A stretch of 37,666 nucleotides of DNA from Candidatus Gastranaerophilales bacterium (GTDB taxonomy: Bacteria; Cyanobacteriota; Vampirovibrionia; Gastranaerophilales; Gastranaerophilaceae), in contig CAJUPC010000021.1 in the NCBI GenBank assembly GCA_910588555.1, forward strand, positions 1 through 37,666, given 5' to 3'. Within the stretch, counting starts at the first letter, position 1, and each line of letters begins with the position of its first letter. The translations under genes and the position numbers were made by a program. Positions 7,577 through 16,005 of the stretch are shown here, piece after piece. The notes beneath the pieces are model-generated. The model saw only the letters and a program-made list of their open reading frames with translations, was not told where the DNA came from and ran no database searches.

Positions 7577-8866
7577 ATGAAAAATTTAAGAAACACTGCA
7601 CAGCAGGCGTTTACGCTTGCTGAAATGATGGTTGTGCTTTTAATCATGACAATAATTTTGGCAGCGATGGCACCTGTGATTACAACCAGGATGTCCGATA
7701 CTAAATCTTCTCAAACAGCTTCTATTTGGAGATATCTTGACGGTTCAGGAAATTCAGATATATATTACGGTACAAAAGATAATCAGCGTGTTATGATAGG
7801 TCAAAACACCTCTGCAACCTCAGAAAATGCACGCTTGATATTGAAAACCTCAACAGATCTTCCAAACCATATTTTGCTTAAGAATGAAACTGGCGCCACT
7901 GCCAGATTAAAAGCTCCTGCAAATCATAATATTGGTTTAGGTTATTTAGCTTTATCCGAAACGACAACGGGTTATGGCAATATCGCAGTAGGTTCAGGTG
8001 TATTGAGTGTGAACACGACCGGTTATGGCAACACTGGTATTGGATATTATACTTTATATAAAAATACCACCGGCAACAGGAATACGTCATTAGGTGAGGG
8101 AACTTTATTTGAAAATACTACCGGTAGTGGAAATAATGCTATAGGTCAGGCAGCATTAGTCCATAATACAACCGGCAATAACAACAATGCTGTAGGTTAT
8201 GATGCTTCTATAAATAATATAAGCGGAAATTATAATGTTGCCTTTGGGTATCAAGCTGGTTATTTTAATGAAAAAGGAAGTAATAATATATCTATTGGAA
8301 AAGGCGCTTGTTATTATGTAAAAGGCAGCAATAAGATATGTATAGGTTCTCAAGGTCCTGCGGATGGTTCTGCACAGGCAAATGCCTCAGATAATACCGA
8401 ACGCATTTATCTAGGTAACTTATTAGAAATGCATGCAGGTGGTAATGCCACTTTTAAAAATATAAGTTCAGTATTGGTTGGCAGTGCCGTTGTTCAAACA
8501 TCTTCGGACCGCCGCTTGAAAAACGTCGGCAAAGAATACACCTCAAGCTTGGATAAGATTAAACAGCTCAAACCGTTTAACTTTACTTACAAAGATGACA
8601 AAAACAAAACATCGCGTGTAGGTGTTATCGCACAGGATTTGCAAAAGGTTTTTCCTAATGCAGTTTCTAAAAATCAAGACGGGTTTTTATCAATTCGTAT
8701 GGAAGATATGTTCTATGCAGTAATTAACGCAATCAAAGAGCTTGATGCAAAAATAACAGCTCTCGTTCAAACTGTTAAACAAGTTCAAAGCGACAATTAT
8801 CAGCTTAAAAAAGAAAACCAGATGTTGAAAAAAAGACTTGATTTACTCGAAAGTAAACTTAAATAA
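7577..8866 (+). CDS. Prepilin-signal / 17-residue-repeat / peptidase S74 fusion protein
   Basis: A 429-residue protein in three parts. First, a type IV prepilin-like N-terminus: AFTLAEMMVVLLIMTIILAA with F12 as likely first mature residue and E16 at +5. Second, seven 17-residue repeats (129-247) of the form NTTGxxNxAxGxxALxx, as in trimeric fibre and adhesin stalks. Third, an S74 intramolecular chaperone/autoprotease (about 308-429) with SDRRLK (S310, K315), matching the Ser-Lys dyad spacing known from endosialidase tail spikes, then RVGVIAQDLQKVFP and a C-terminal coiled coil. I infer a surface fibre exported or anchored through a pilin-type signal, whose chaperone cuts itself off before S310. 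The gene has its own promoter and terminator. Confidence 0.85.
   Translation: MKNLRNTAQQAFTLAEMMVVLLIMTIILAAMAPVITTRMSDTKSSQTASIWRYLDGSGNSDIYYGTKDNQRVMIGQNTSATSENARLILKTSTDLPNHILLKNETGATARLKAPANHNIGLGYLALSETTTGYGNIAVGSGVLSVNTTGYGNTGIGYYTLYKNTTGNRNTSLGEGTLFENTTGSGNNAIGQAALVHNTTGNNNNAVGYDASINNISGNYNVAFGYQAGYFNEKGSNNISIGKGACYYVKGSNKICIGSQGPADGSAQANASDNTERIYLGNLLEMHAGGNATFKNISSVLVGSAVVQTSSDRRLKNVGKEYTSSLDKIKQLKPFNFTYKDDKNKTSRVGVIAQDLQKVFPNAVSKNQDGFLSIRMEDMFYAVINAIKELDAKITALVQTVKQVQSDNYQLKKENQMLKKRLDLLESKLK
7961..8317 (+). repeat. Seven tandem 51-base coding repeats
   Basis: Codons 129-247 of the fusion gene hold seven units of exactly 17 codons with no indels. NTTG (or TTTG, NISG, NEKG) starts each unit. 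The DNA copies are diverged, most similar at the AATACNACCGG core. Confidence 0.85.
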
Positions 8867-8880
8867 ATATGATTACAATA

Positions 8881-8908
8881 AAATTCCCCTTTTCAGAGGG
8901 GATTTTTT
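8881..8908 (+). terminator. Terminator after the S74 fusion gene
   Basis: TCCCCT (8885-8890) pairs with AGGGGA (8897-8902) around a 6-base loop, followed by six T (8903-8908) and preceded by A-rich sequence. Confidence 0.85.
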
Positions 8909-8911
8909 GTA

Positions 8912-8940
8912 TTGCCCAATCGGATTAATCATGGTATAAT
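8912..8940 (+). promoter_or_regulatory. Extended -10 promoter of the MotA/OmpA-like operon
   Basis: TTGCCC (8912-8917), 17 bases, TATAAT (8935-8940) with TG one base upstream. The start point is expected near 8947, 16 bases before the ATG chosen for the next gene. Confidence 0.7.
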
Positions 8941-8962
8941 CTTATCAAGAAACGGAGAAGCT

Positions 8963-9868
8963 ATGAATTTATTACATATATTTACAGATATTCCTATTTT
9001 AATCGTATTATTTACATTCTTGTTTTCAATTACTTATTGTATTAAAAATTATCTTGTTGTAGGTAAACAATTAAAATTACTTTTAAATTTTCTTTCAAAT
9101 TTTAAAAAAACTGATTTAAATTTCAGGTTTAAAGAGATTGATGAGTGGATGTCTGCAAATCCTTATGTATCAGGTGCATGGCTTGAATTTAAAAATACAC
9201 TTGTATTCTCTGAATCTGTTGCTCTCAAAGACAGAAACAACGATTTGACATATAAAGAAGTATCTTCTACGGTTCAAAATATTCACACTACCGTAGACCC
9301 GCTTTATTTCTTTAATGAAGAAACGCTTATACTTTCAAAGTTTAATAATAAATTCTTACAGACAATTCCTACCGTATTGACAGGTTTTGGGCCTTTGTTT
9401 ACATTCTTGAACATTGCTATTGCGTTCGGTAAGATTGACTTCTCTTCTCAAGAAAGAACAATTGCGTCAGTTGCAGGCTTGATGTCTTCAATGCAGACAG
9501 CGGCGTTAGTTTCAGTTATTGCGGTAGGCTCTTCGCTTGTATTCTTGATTTTTGAAAGAATTGTTTTTCAAGCTATGTGTAAAAAACCGCTTTCGGCTTG
9601 TGAAGGTTTATTAGGTAAATTGTTTGAGAATGTTTCTTCAGAAAAATTCTTGTTTGAATTGCTAAAAGAAACAAAAATTCAAAACAATTCTGTTTCAAAC
9701 CTTATTTCAGCTATTCCCGACAACTTTAGGGTAGCGATGAACGCAGGTATTGCGAGCAATTTGGTTCCGTATCTTGAAAACCTTATTTTTGGTATCAATG
9801 AGGTTAATAAAAGTATGAAAGATGTCGCAAAAAAAGGCGGCGGCGATGATGTTGATGACTTGTTCTAA
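8963..9868 (+). CDS. MotA/TolQ/ExbB-like membrane protein (ZorA-like)
   Basis: 301 residues with membrane segments at about 8-27, 132-155 and 166-200. The arrangement (one N-terminal segment, cytoplasmic loop, two-segment block GFGPLFTFLNIAIAF ... VAGLMSSMQTAALVSVIAVG) fits the MotA/TolQ/ExbB proton-channel fold. The next gene has the matching MotB/OmpA form, so the pair probably makes an ion-driven stator-like complex in the inner membrane. The C-terminal part is short; ZorA of the Zorya defence system has a long helical tail that is missing here. I chose ATG 8963 because ACGGAGAAG precedes it and it follows the promoter; the longer frame would begin inside the promoter. An 11-base gap separates it from the next gene. 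Confidence 0.75.
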   Translation: MNLLHIFTDIPILIVLFTFLFSITYCIKNYLVVGKQLKLLLNFLSNFKKTDLNFRFKEIDEWMSANPYVSGAWLEFKNTLVFSESVALKDRNNDLTYKEVSSTVQNIHTTVDPLYFFNEETLILSKFNNKFLQTIPTVLTGFGPLFTFLNIAIAFGKIDFSSQERTIASVAGLMSSMQTAALVSVIAVGSSLVFLIFERIVFQAMCKKPLSACEGLLGKLFENVSSEKFLFELLKETKIQNNSVSNLISAIPDNFRVAMNAGIASNLVPYLENLIFGINEVNKSMKDVAKKGGGDDVDDLF

Positions 9869-9880
9869 GGGAGGTGCAAT

Positions 9881-10582
9881 ATGGCTTTAGCAAATAGAAA
9901 AGCACCTGCTGCCGAAGGTGATAATAACATATTCTGGACAACAATGGCCGACCTTTTGCTTGGTTTGGCGATTATCTTCATGACTTTGTTCGTACTTGCG
10001 ATGACAGGTTTTACTCAGGAAACAGTTGAGCAAAAGTCTCAACAAATTCAGGCTAATAAAGAACTTATTGAACAGCTTAAAAACGAAAGCATTGACGCGC
10101 AGGTTGACCCCATGACAGGTGATATAAAAATTTCCGATTTACATTTGTTTGAAACGGGAAGCTATAATCTTTCGCCGCGCGGAAAAGCTTTTCTGGATAA
10201 GCTTATTCCTATTTATATCAATACTATCTTTTCAAAGAAAGAATTGATTGATGAGATTGAAAATATTATTATTCAAGGACACACAGACAGTCAAATGTTT
10301 TCGGGTGCAAGAACTCCTGAAGAACAGTATATGAAAAATATGACTCTGAGTTTGCAGCGTGCAAATTCTGTTGCAGAGTATATTTTCCAAACATCTTATA
10401 ACAAACAATATAGTGAAAAATTGAAAAAAATACTTGTTGTTGAAGGAAAAAGTTACTCTGAACCTATTTTGGTCAATGGAAAAGAAGATTACAACAAGAG
10501 CAGACGTGTTGAAATGCGTTTGAAATCCAAAAAATTTGATATTACAGAAGTTTTATTCCGCGGGGCACAGTATCATGATTAA
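9881..10582 (+). CDS. OmpA/MotB-like membrane protein (ZorB-like)
   Basis: 233 residues: one N-terminal membrane segment (about 20-42, MADLLLGLAIIFMTLFVLAM) with D24 at its start, where MotB and ZorB carry the proton-conducting Asp. A short coiled coil (about 48-70) follows, then an OmpA-like peptidoglycan-binding domain with GHTDSQ (133-138), SLQRANSVAEYI and NKSRRVEMRL. It should pair with the upstream channel protein and hold the complex to the wall. It has a near-perfect ribosome-binding site, GGGAGGTG. Its stop overlaps the start of the UPF0210 gene (ATGATTAA), so translation is probably coupled. Confidence 0.8.
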   Translation: MALANRKAPAAEGDNNIFWTTMADLLLGLAIIFMTLFVLAMTGFTQETVEQKSQQIQANKELIEQLKNESIDAQVDPMTGDIKISDLHLFETGSYNLSPRGKAFLDKLIPIYINTIFSKKELIDEIENIIIQGHTDSQMFSGARTPEEQYMKNMTLSLQRANSVAEYIFQTSYNKQYSEKLKKILVVEGKSYSEPILVNGKEDYNKSRRVEMRLKSKKFDITEVLFRGAQYHD

Positions 10583-11936
10583 CGAAAACCTTATTTTAGA
10601 AACTATTAATATGATTAAGCTCCATAAACTTGATATCAGAACGGTTACTATGGCAATAAGCCTGCGTGACTGTATGGACAGCGACTGTGATAAGGTTTGT
10701 GAAAATATTTATAACAAGATTACTAAGTACGCAAAAAATCTTGTTGAATATGCAAATGAGTTTGAAAACGATTATTCAATTCCTATTGTGAATAAAAGGA
10801 TTTCTGTCACACCGATATCTATTATTGGTGAGTCTTGTAAAAACCCTGATTATGTAAAAATCGCCAAAACTTTAGACAAAGCGGCAAAAGATGTCGGGGT
10901 AAATTTTATCGGCGGATTTTCTGCACTTGTTGAAAAAGGATGTACAAAAGGTGACAAGCTTTTGATTGAAAGCATTCCCGAAGCTCTTGCTCAAACGGAA
11001 AGATTATGTTCGTCCGTGAATGTTGCAACATCAAAGGCAGGAATTAACATGGACGCTGTTTTAAAAATGGCTGAAATGATTAAAAAATCAGCAGAATTGA
11101 CAAAAGACAAAGACGGACTCGGAGCCGCAAAACTTGTTGTATTCTGTAATTCTGCAGGCGATAATCCCTTTATGGCAGGTGCTTTTTGCGGATACGGCGA
11201 ACCTGAATGTGCATTAAATGTCGGAGTTTCAGGCCCCGGAGTTGTTAGAGCCGCAATAGAGGCACTTAAACCTGATGATAGTTTAAGCACTTTAGCAAAT
11301 AAAATTAAACAAATCGCGTATAAAATTACTACAACAGGTGAACTTGTTGGCAGAAAGCTTGCTAAAAAACTGGATATTCCGTTTGGTGTTATAGATTTGT
11401 CACTTGCACCGACTCCTGCCGAGGGCGACAGTGTTGCTGGGATTTTTCAGGCAATGGGGTTGGAACATGCAGGTGCTCACGGAACTACAGCTGCACTCGC
11501 AATGCTTAATGATGCTGTTAAAAAAGGCGGCATAATGGCAAGTTCGCATGTCGGAGGTTTGTCGGGCGCATTTATTCCCGTATCGGAAGATGCAGGAATG
11601 ATTGAGGCCGCAGAAAAGGGTCATTTGACTTTTGATAAACTGGAAGCAATGACATCTGTTTGTTCGGTCGGACTTGATATGATAGCTATTGCAGGCGATA
11701 CGCCTGTTGATACTATTGCAGGAATTATTGCCGATGAAATGGCTATCGGTATGATTAATAAAAAAACAACGGCAGTGAGAATTATTCCCGTTCCCGATAA
11801 AAATGTAGGTGATGAAGTTGTATTCGGCGGACTCTTGGGCAAGGCTCCCGTAATGCCGGTAAGCAATTTATCATCTTCCGCGTTTGTAAGACGCGGTGGA
11901 AGAATTCCCGCTCCTATTCACAGTTTAAATAATTAG
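10575..11936 (+). CDS. UPF0210 / DUF711 family protein
   Basis: 453 residues, full length for the UPF0210 family (DUF711; a structure shows a pyruvate-formate-lyase-like fold, biochemical role unknown). The start INENLILETINMIKLHKLDI is the usual family opening, and Gly/Ala-rich segments such as NVGVSGPGVVRAAIEAL and PTPAEGDSVAGIFQAMGLE are typical. I chose ATG 10575 over 10536 because it matches the family N-terminus and reduces the overlap with the OmpA-like gene to 8 bases. In many bacteria UPF0210 follows a small ACT-domain gene; here it follows the MotA/OmpA-like pair instead. Confidence 0.88.
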   Translation: MINENLILETINMIKLHKLDIRTVTMAISLRDCMDSDCDKVCENIYNKITKYAKNLVEYANEFENDYSIPIVNKRISVTPISIIGESCKNPDYVKIAKTLDKAAKDVGVNFIGGFSALVEKGCTKGDKLLIESIPEALAQTERLCSSVNVATSKAGINMDAVLKMAEMIKKSAELTKDKDGLGAAKLVVFCNSAGDNPFMAGAFCGYGEPECALNVGVSGPGVVRAAIEALKPDDSLSTLANKIKQIAYKITTTGELVGRKLAKKLDIPFGVIDLSLAPTPAEGDSVAGIFQAMGLEHAGAHGTTAALAMLNDAVKKGGIMASSHVGGLSGAFIPVSEDAGMIEAAEKGHLTFDKLEAMTSVCSVGLDMIAIAGDTPVDTIAGIIADEMAIGMINKKTTAVRIIPVPDKNVGDEVVFGGLLGKAPVMPVSNLSSSAFVRRGGRIPAPIHSLNN

Positions 11937-11948
11937 AGGTGATTATAT

Positions 11949-12293
11949 ATGGCAAAAACTTTGAATGAATTAGCAGCAGATTTAAAAGTTTATCTTATAG
12001 AATTACAATCAGACGCCCATAATAAAGGAAATTTAAGACCTGAAAGGTATAATAATTTAACACTTAAAATGAATATTGCGGCAAATCCCAATCCGCATGT
12101 ACAATTATATGTTGGTATGTCAGCCGCTGAATTTGAACTTAAAACAGGCGAAAAAACAGACGGCAGTCTCGGCCCTGATGAAAGATACGTTATAAGATGG
12201 CTTGAAAAGCCTAATACACTTGTAGAACTCAGAAGCTGCTGGGCTCGTATAGAGAAAAACAGAGGAAGAGTTGCCGATAAGTTTCAAGTTTAA
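11949..12293 (+). CDS. Conserved-looking small protein of unknown function
   Basis: 114 residues, soluble, no recognised domain. It begins with a helical stretch (LNELAADLKVYLIELQSDAH) and later has a beta-type stretch, HVQLYVGMSAAEFELKTGE. It lacks cysteine pairs and membrane segments (one Cys, near the end). A ribosome-binding site AGAGGTGAT precedes the ATG, and only 12 bases separate it from the UPF0210 gene, so it is probably the last gene of that operon. Confidence 0.65.
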   Translation: MAKTLNELAADLKVYLIELQSDAHNKGNLRPERYNNLTLKMNIAANPNPHVQLYVGMSAAEFELKTGEKTDGSLGPDERYVIRWLEKPNTLVELRSCWARIEKNRGRVADKFQV

Positions 12294-12342
12294 AATTTTA
12301 GAAAAAATAATCTGTTATAAATTTCCATGATATTATAAAATT

Positions 12343-13050
12343 ATGTTAGGACTTTATGTTACCGGTGTAAATCAAAATTCTGATACAATTCAAGTAACTG
12401 CAGGACTTTCTGCTGTTATGCAGAGTCTTGGGTATTCTACCGGTGTTTACAAACCTGTTGAAACAGGTGCGGAAGAAATATCAGGTGTTGCTGCGTCTAA
12501 AGATTTGGAGTTTATAAAATATATTGACCCGTTTATAAAAACTTATTCAACATATCTTTTAAAAGAGAATTCTACTCCTTTGATTTCAGCAGCAGCCGAA
12601 GGTATTTCAATAAAAAAAGACAGAATTTTGAATGATTTTCAAGATATAAGAAAGTTACATGAAGTTTTAACTGTAGATGGAGTATCAGGACTTGCGTCCC
12701 CTCTGAACAAGAACTTTTTGGAGCAGGATATGATTTTAGCTCTTAATTTGCCTTTATTGCTTGTAGTTTCACCGAAAGATTGTTCGGTTGACAGTGTTTT
12801 GTTGACTATTAATCATATTAAAGATTTGGCAATTCCTTTTAGGGGCGTGATTTTGAATAAATGTCCCGATAATATTGACGATGCAGACATGAACCTTATG
12901 CCAAAACTTATTGAAGAATATACTGATGCAAATATAGTTGGCGTTCTTCCGTCATTTGAAAAGAACCTAAACCCTAATGATTTAATTAATGATGTTTTGA
13001 ACGGAGTTGATATTAAAGGCGTTTTTGATGTTTCTATTCCAAAATTATAG
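12343..13050 (+). CDS. BioD-like (dethiobiotin synthetase fold) protein lacking the P-loop
   Basis: 235 residues aligned by eye with dethiobiotin synthetase along its length: LYVTG, GYSTGVYKPVETG (K37 conserved), VDGVSGLASPL, NLPLLLVVSPKDCSVDSVL, HIKDLAIPFRGVILNKCP. The ATP-binding loop, normally GTDTxVGKT, reads GVNQNSDTI (8-16), so the Walker A Lys and Thr are gone. It may have lost ATP hydrolysis, or may belong to the related BioD-like N-terminal domains of phosphotransacetylases. No other biotin gene is in the window. There is no ribosome-binding site; an extended -10 (TGATATTAT) ends 6 bases before the ATG, suggesting a leaderless mRNA. The next gene is 8 bases downstream. Confidence 0.7.
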   Translation: MLGLYVTGVNQNSDTIQVTAGLSAVMQSLGYSTGVYKPVETGAEEISGVAASKDLEFIKYIDPFIKTYSTYLLKENSTPLISAAAEGISIKKDRILNDFQDIRKLHEVLTVDGVSGLASPLNKNFLEQDMILALNLPLLLVVSPKDCSVDSVLLTINHIKDLAIPFRGVILNKCPDNIDDADMNLMPKLIEEYTDANIVGVLPSFEKNLNPNDLINDVLNGVDIKGVFDVSIPKL

Positions 13051-13058
13051 GAGTTAAT

Positions 13059-13595
13059 GTGCTTAAAAGATATGAAAAATTTTTGGAAAAACTTGATGAA
13101 AGATTAGAAAAATATTTTGATGAACAATGTGAGTATATAAAGTGTAAGGCGGGATGTTCGCTTTGCTGTGAAGTCGGGGAGTATCCCTTTTCCCGTTTGG
13201 AGTTTGAATATCTTATTTCAGGTTTGTTAAAACTTCCTGCAGAAACACAAAATCGTATTAAAGCAGAAATTAGACGGTTAAAATCAGAGTCTCCAAAATT
13301 ATATCGTTGTCCGTTTTTGATAGATAAATTTTGCTCTGTTTATAAATATCGCGGAATTGTATGCCGAACGCACGGGCTTGCATGGTATGATGAAAATGAG
13401 AATAGAATTCGTCTTCCTTACTGTGTAAATAAGGGTTTGAATTACGCAAAAGTTTTTGACAGGGAAACCTGTGAGGTATTATTACAAAATCCAATAAAGG
13501 AACATTTAAGAATTGACAGTCTTTTAAGAAGTTCGGAAGTCGAAGAATACCAACTTGAATGCGGAGCTATCCGCCCAATAATTGAGTGGTTTTAG
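13059..13595 (+). CDS. YkgJ-family zinc/iron-cluster protein
   Basis: 178 residues with the family cysteines: C29, C33, C36 and C37 (KCKAGCSLCC), then C84 (YRCPFL), C92 (FCSVY), C102 (VCRTHG) and C122 (PYCVN). Metal or Fe-S binding is expected; the substrate is unknown. The start is GTG at 13059, with AGGAG 8 bases upstream; the ATG two bases earlier is out of frame. It forms a likely operon with the BioD-like gene. It is longer than the member at 4282-4680, mainly through an N-terminal helix. Confidence 0.85.
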   Translation: MLKRYEKFLEKLDERLEKYFDEQCEYIKCKAGCSLCCEVGEYPFSRLEFEYLISGLLKLPAETQNRIKAEIRRLKSESPKLYRCPFLIDKFCSVYKYRGIVCRTHGLAWYDENENRIRLPYCVNKGLNYAKVFDRETCEVLLQNPIKEHLRIDSLLRSSEVEEYQLECGAIRPIIEWF

Positions 13596-13752
13596 TCTAT
13601 TAATATTAATTTCTGTAAAAAAATCGATTTATAGGGATGAAAAATATTTGAAAAAGAGTTATACTACTTATGTAGTAAAAAGTGTGGTAGTAAAAAAGGA
13701 TTTATATTATATTGTTTTTTTAAACAATGTTTTTTGCCGTCTAAATGGCGTA

Positions 13753-13780
13753 TTGCATTTTAAATCATATATTATACAAT
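13753..13780 (+). promoter_or_regulatory. Candidate promoter of the GGDEF/HD-GYP gene, in a 266-base gap
   Basis: TTGCAT (13753-13758), 16 bases, TACAAT (13775-13780). The start point would be near 13787, leaving a 75-base leader with a small hairpin, GACAAA...TTTGTC (13814-13830). The leader is too short for the known c-di-GMP riboswitch classes. The rest of the gap (13596-13752) is AT-rich with nothing else I can support. Confidence 0.5.
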
Positions 13781-13861
13781 AGTTAAGTAATGTAAACTAT
13801 AACGTCATAAAAGACAAAAATAATTTGTCAGGTGTGTTAGATAAAAAAATAGGTGTAGGTA

Positions 13862-15874
13862 TTGAACGAAAACAAGGAAAAGGTAACTGAGAATATAAAA
13901 CCGAAGTCGTCAAGGAAAAGTGCCGGTTCAGCTTCTAATCCGCTGGCGCGTCAGACTGATACGGTTAAAAAACCTGCATTAAAAACCTCTAAAGCTATAA
14001 CACAGTTGACAGAGAGTGTAGAAAAACCTACATTAAAAACTTCAAAAATAGTAAATGAGCCTGCTAAAAAGACAGAAAAGACAGTTTCTAACCCGATTTT
14101 ATCGGAAACTACCGATATTGTTGCACGTATCAATAACTTTAATACCAACAAAACCTCAAACAGATTTTATGCAGGCGGTTATATTAATGCAAATTCGCAC
14201 AGAGTCGTTGATTATAACGATTTGATGTTTAGTTTTAACAGTGCTGTCGCTGATAAAAGCAATGTACATGACTTTTTTGCAGCTGTTCATGATTTGTTTA
14301 CTGAAAAATTGAAAAGTGTTTTTACAGCTTTTGGTATTTTTCATGAAAAGTCAAAATGCATAAATTTGAAACTTTTTAATTCTGTTGGAAATACTTACAC
14401 ATCAAAAGTTTTTCTTTCTGATGATGAAAATCCTGTAATAAAATGTTTCACCTCGTGTAGTCCTTTGATTACTGATGATAACAGTTTTTTAAATATTCCT
14501 TATCTTCCAAAATCATCAATGTTAATTATGCCTATGAATGCTGTTAATGGCAGTATAGGTGTTATGATTGTGGGCAAAAATGATTTGCAAAATCAAATTG
14601 CGCTGTTTGCGTCTATTGCAAATTACTGCGCATTATTTTCTCAAAATATCGAGCTTCTTGAACAAACCAATAAATATGCAAACACTGATACTTTGACAGG
14701 ATTGTATACGCATAGAGGATTTCAGGAAGTTTTATCAGCAGAGCTTAAAAAAGCTGAGGAAAATTCATCTCAGTTGTCTATAATAATGCTTGACATCAAC
14801 AATATATCAAAAATTAACAGAGAACTCGGGCATGCTAAAGGTGATGAAGTTATTAAACTTCTTGCTGAAAAGGTTAAACAGAATGTGAGAACATCTGATA
14901 AAGCAGGACGTTATGGCGGTGATGAGATTGCAATAATTCTTCCTGATACAAATACGTCAGACGCTAAATATTTGGCAGAATATATTACGTACTGTCTTTC
15001 TTGCTGCTTTGTAGATGATGTAGGACCTGTAAAAGTTTCTGTTGGTATCGCAACTTATCCAGAATGCAGCAGAGATCAGGAAAAACTGCTTATCCTTGCA
15101 GAACAGGCAATGTATATTTCGCAGGCGAAAGGTTACAAAGAAGGAATGTCAGCGATTATCAGTTCTACAGATTTTAACTTCTGGGATGATGATGCGTTGA
15201 ATTCGTTTGCCGAAGTTGTTGCAAAACGTCATTCACAGCTGGGAATTGATTTTGAAGAAGAACTTGTTCATAAGTTCAATAACGAACAAATTGTTTCACA
15301 AAATCACCTTATGGAGCTTGCAAATTCACTTGCGGGTGCAATTGACGCAAAAGATCCGTATACAAAAGGTCATTCGACTTCTGTTTCAAGATACTCGGAA
15401 GCTCTTGCGCGTGCAATTAATCTTCCCGAAGATGAAGTTCAAAGAATTAAATTAGGCGCACTTTTACACGATGTGGGTAAAATCGGTATTCCTGAAAATG
15501 TGTTGAAAAAGCCTGATAAATTGTCTGATGACGAATGGCAAATTATGAAACAGCACCCCGTAATCGGTGCTGAAAAAGTTCTTGCTCCGAATGTTGCACT
15601 TCGTGATTTGATACCTATGGTAAAATATCACCACGAACACATTGACGGAAGCGGTTATCCGGAAAAATTAAAAGGCGATGAAATTCCTCTTGCAGCGAGA
15701 ATTGTAGCAGTTGCGGATACTTTCCACGCTTTGATTTCCGACAGACCCTATCGTAAAGGTATGAGTGTTGAAAAAGCTTGTGAGATATTGAAATCAGGTG
15801 CAGGTAAACAGTGGGATGTAGATTTAATTCGTCACTTCATCGGTATTGCTCCTGCTCTGTCAACGATTATATAA
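13862..15874 (+). CDS. GGDEF plus HD-GYP cyclic-di-GMP signalling protein
   Basis: 670 residues. The N-terminal 90 residues are Lys/Ser/Thr-rich and contain a repeated KPxLKTSK motif (37-44, 55-62), probably disordered. A GAF-like region spans about 120-265. The GGDEF domain (about 272-430) has GGDEI (352-356) and an inhibitory-site RxxD (R343-D346) five residues before it, so it may be an active, feedback-inhibited diguanylate cyclase. The HD-GYP domain (about 480-665) has HDVGK (536-540) and HHEHIDGSGYP (590-600), the residues of an active phosphodiesterase. No membrane segment is seen. The start is TTG: no in-frame ATG occurs for about 120 codons, and AGGTG lies upstream. Confidence 0.92.
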   Translation: MNENKEKVTENIKPKSSRKSAGSASNPLARQTDTVKKPALKTSKAITQLTESVEKPTLKTSKIVNEPAKKTEKTVSNPILSETTDIVARINNFNTNKTSNRFYAGGYINANSHRVVDYNDLMFSFNSAVADKSNVHDFFAAVHDLFTEKLKSVFTAFGIFHEKSKCINLKLFNSVGNTYTSKVFLSDDENPVIKCFTSCSPLITDDNSFLNIPYLPKSSMLIMPMNAVNGSIGVMIVGKNDLQNQIALFASIANYCALFSQNIELLEQTNKYANTDTLTGLYTHRGFQEVLSAELKKAEENSSQLSIIMLDINNISKINRELGHAKGDEVIKLLAEKVKQNVRTSDKAGRYGGDEIAIILPDTNTSDAKYLAEYITYCLSCCFVDDVGPVKVSVGIATYPECSRDQEKLLILAEQAMYISQAKGYKEGMSAIISSTDFNFWDDDALNSFAEVVAKRHSQLGIDFEEELVHKFNNEQIVSQNHLMELANSLAGAIDAKDPYTKGHSTSVSRYSEALARAINLPEDEVQRIKLGALLHDVGKIGIPENVLKKPDKLSDDEWQIMKQHPVIGAEKVLAPNVALRDLIPMVKYHHEHIDGSGYPEKLKGDEIPLAARIVAVADTFHALISDRPYRKGMSVEKACEILKSGAGKQWDVDLIRHFIGIAPALSTII

Positions 15875-15974
15875 AAATGTATAGGTGTTTTATGGATAAA
15901 AAAATCACCATATTTCACTATTTTTTCTTTATACCTAAAGGGGATTATTTCCTGCGAAAATACATTTAAAATTT

Positions 15975-15991
15975 ACATATAACATATATGT
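15975..15991. promoter_or_regulatory. Short perfect inverted repeat, possible operator
   Basis: ACATATA (15975-15981) and TATATGT (15985-15991) with a 3-base centre, directly upstream of a small gene. It could be a regulator site, but such AT-only dyads also arise by chance here. Confidence 0.3.
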
Positions 15992-16005
15992 GGAGAATTT
16001 TAAAA

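Noticed and set aside
8963..10582. Complete Zorya defence system
   Set aside because: Only A- and B-like components are present. The ZorA-type tail and ZorC, ZorD or ZorE are missing, and the next genes are UPF0210 and an unknown.
13582..13782. 66-codon plus-strand frame after the second YkgJ gene
   Set aside because: No ribosome-binding site, composition of plain AT-rich intergenic DNA, no domain, and it overlaps the promoter of the GGDEF gene.
13787..13861. c-di-GMP riboswitch upstream of the GGDEF/HD-GYP gene
   Set aside because: The 75-base leader is short and has only one small hairpin, with no GEMM-type core.
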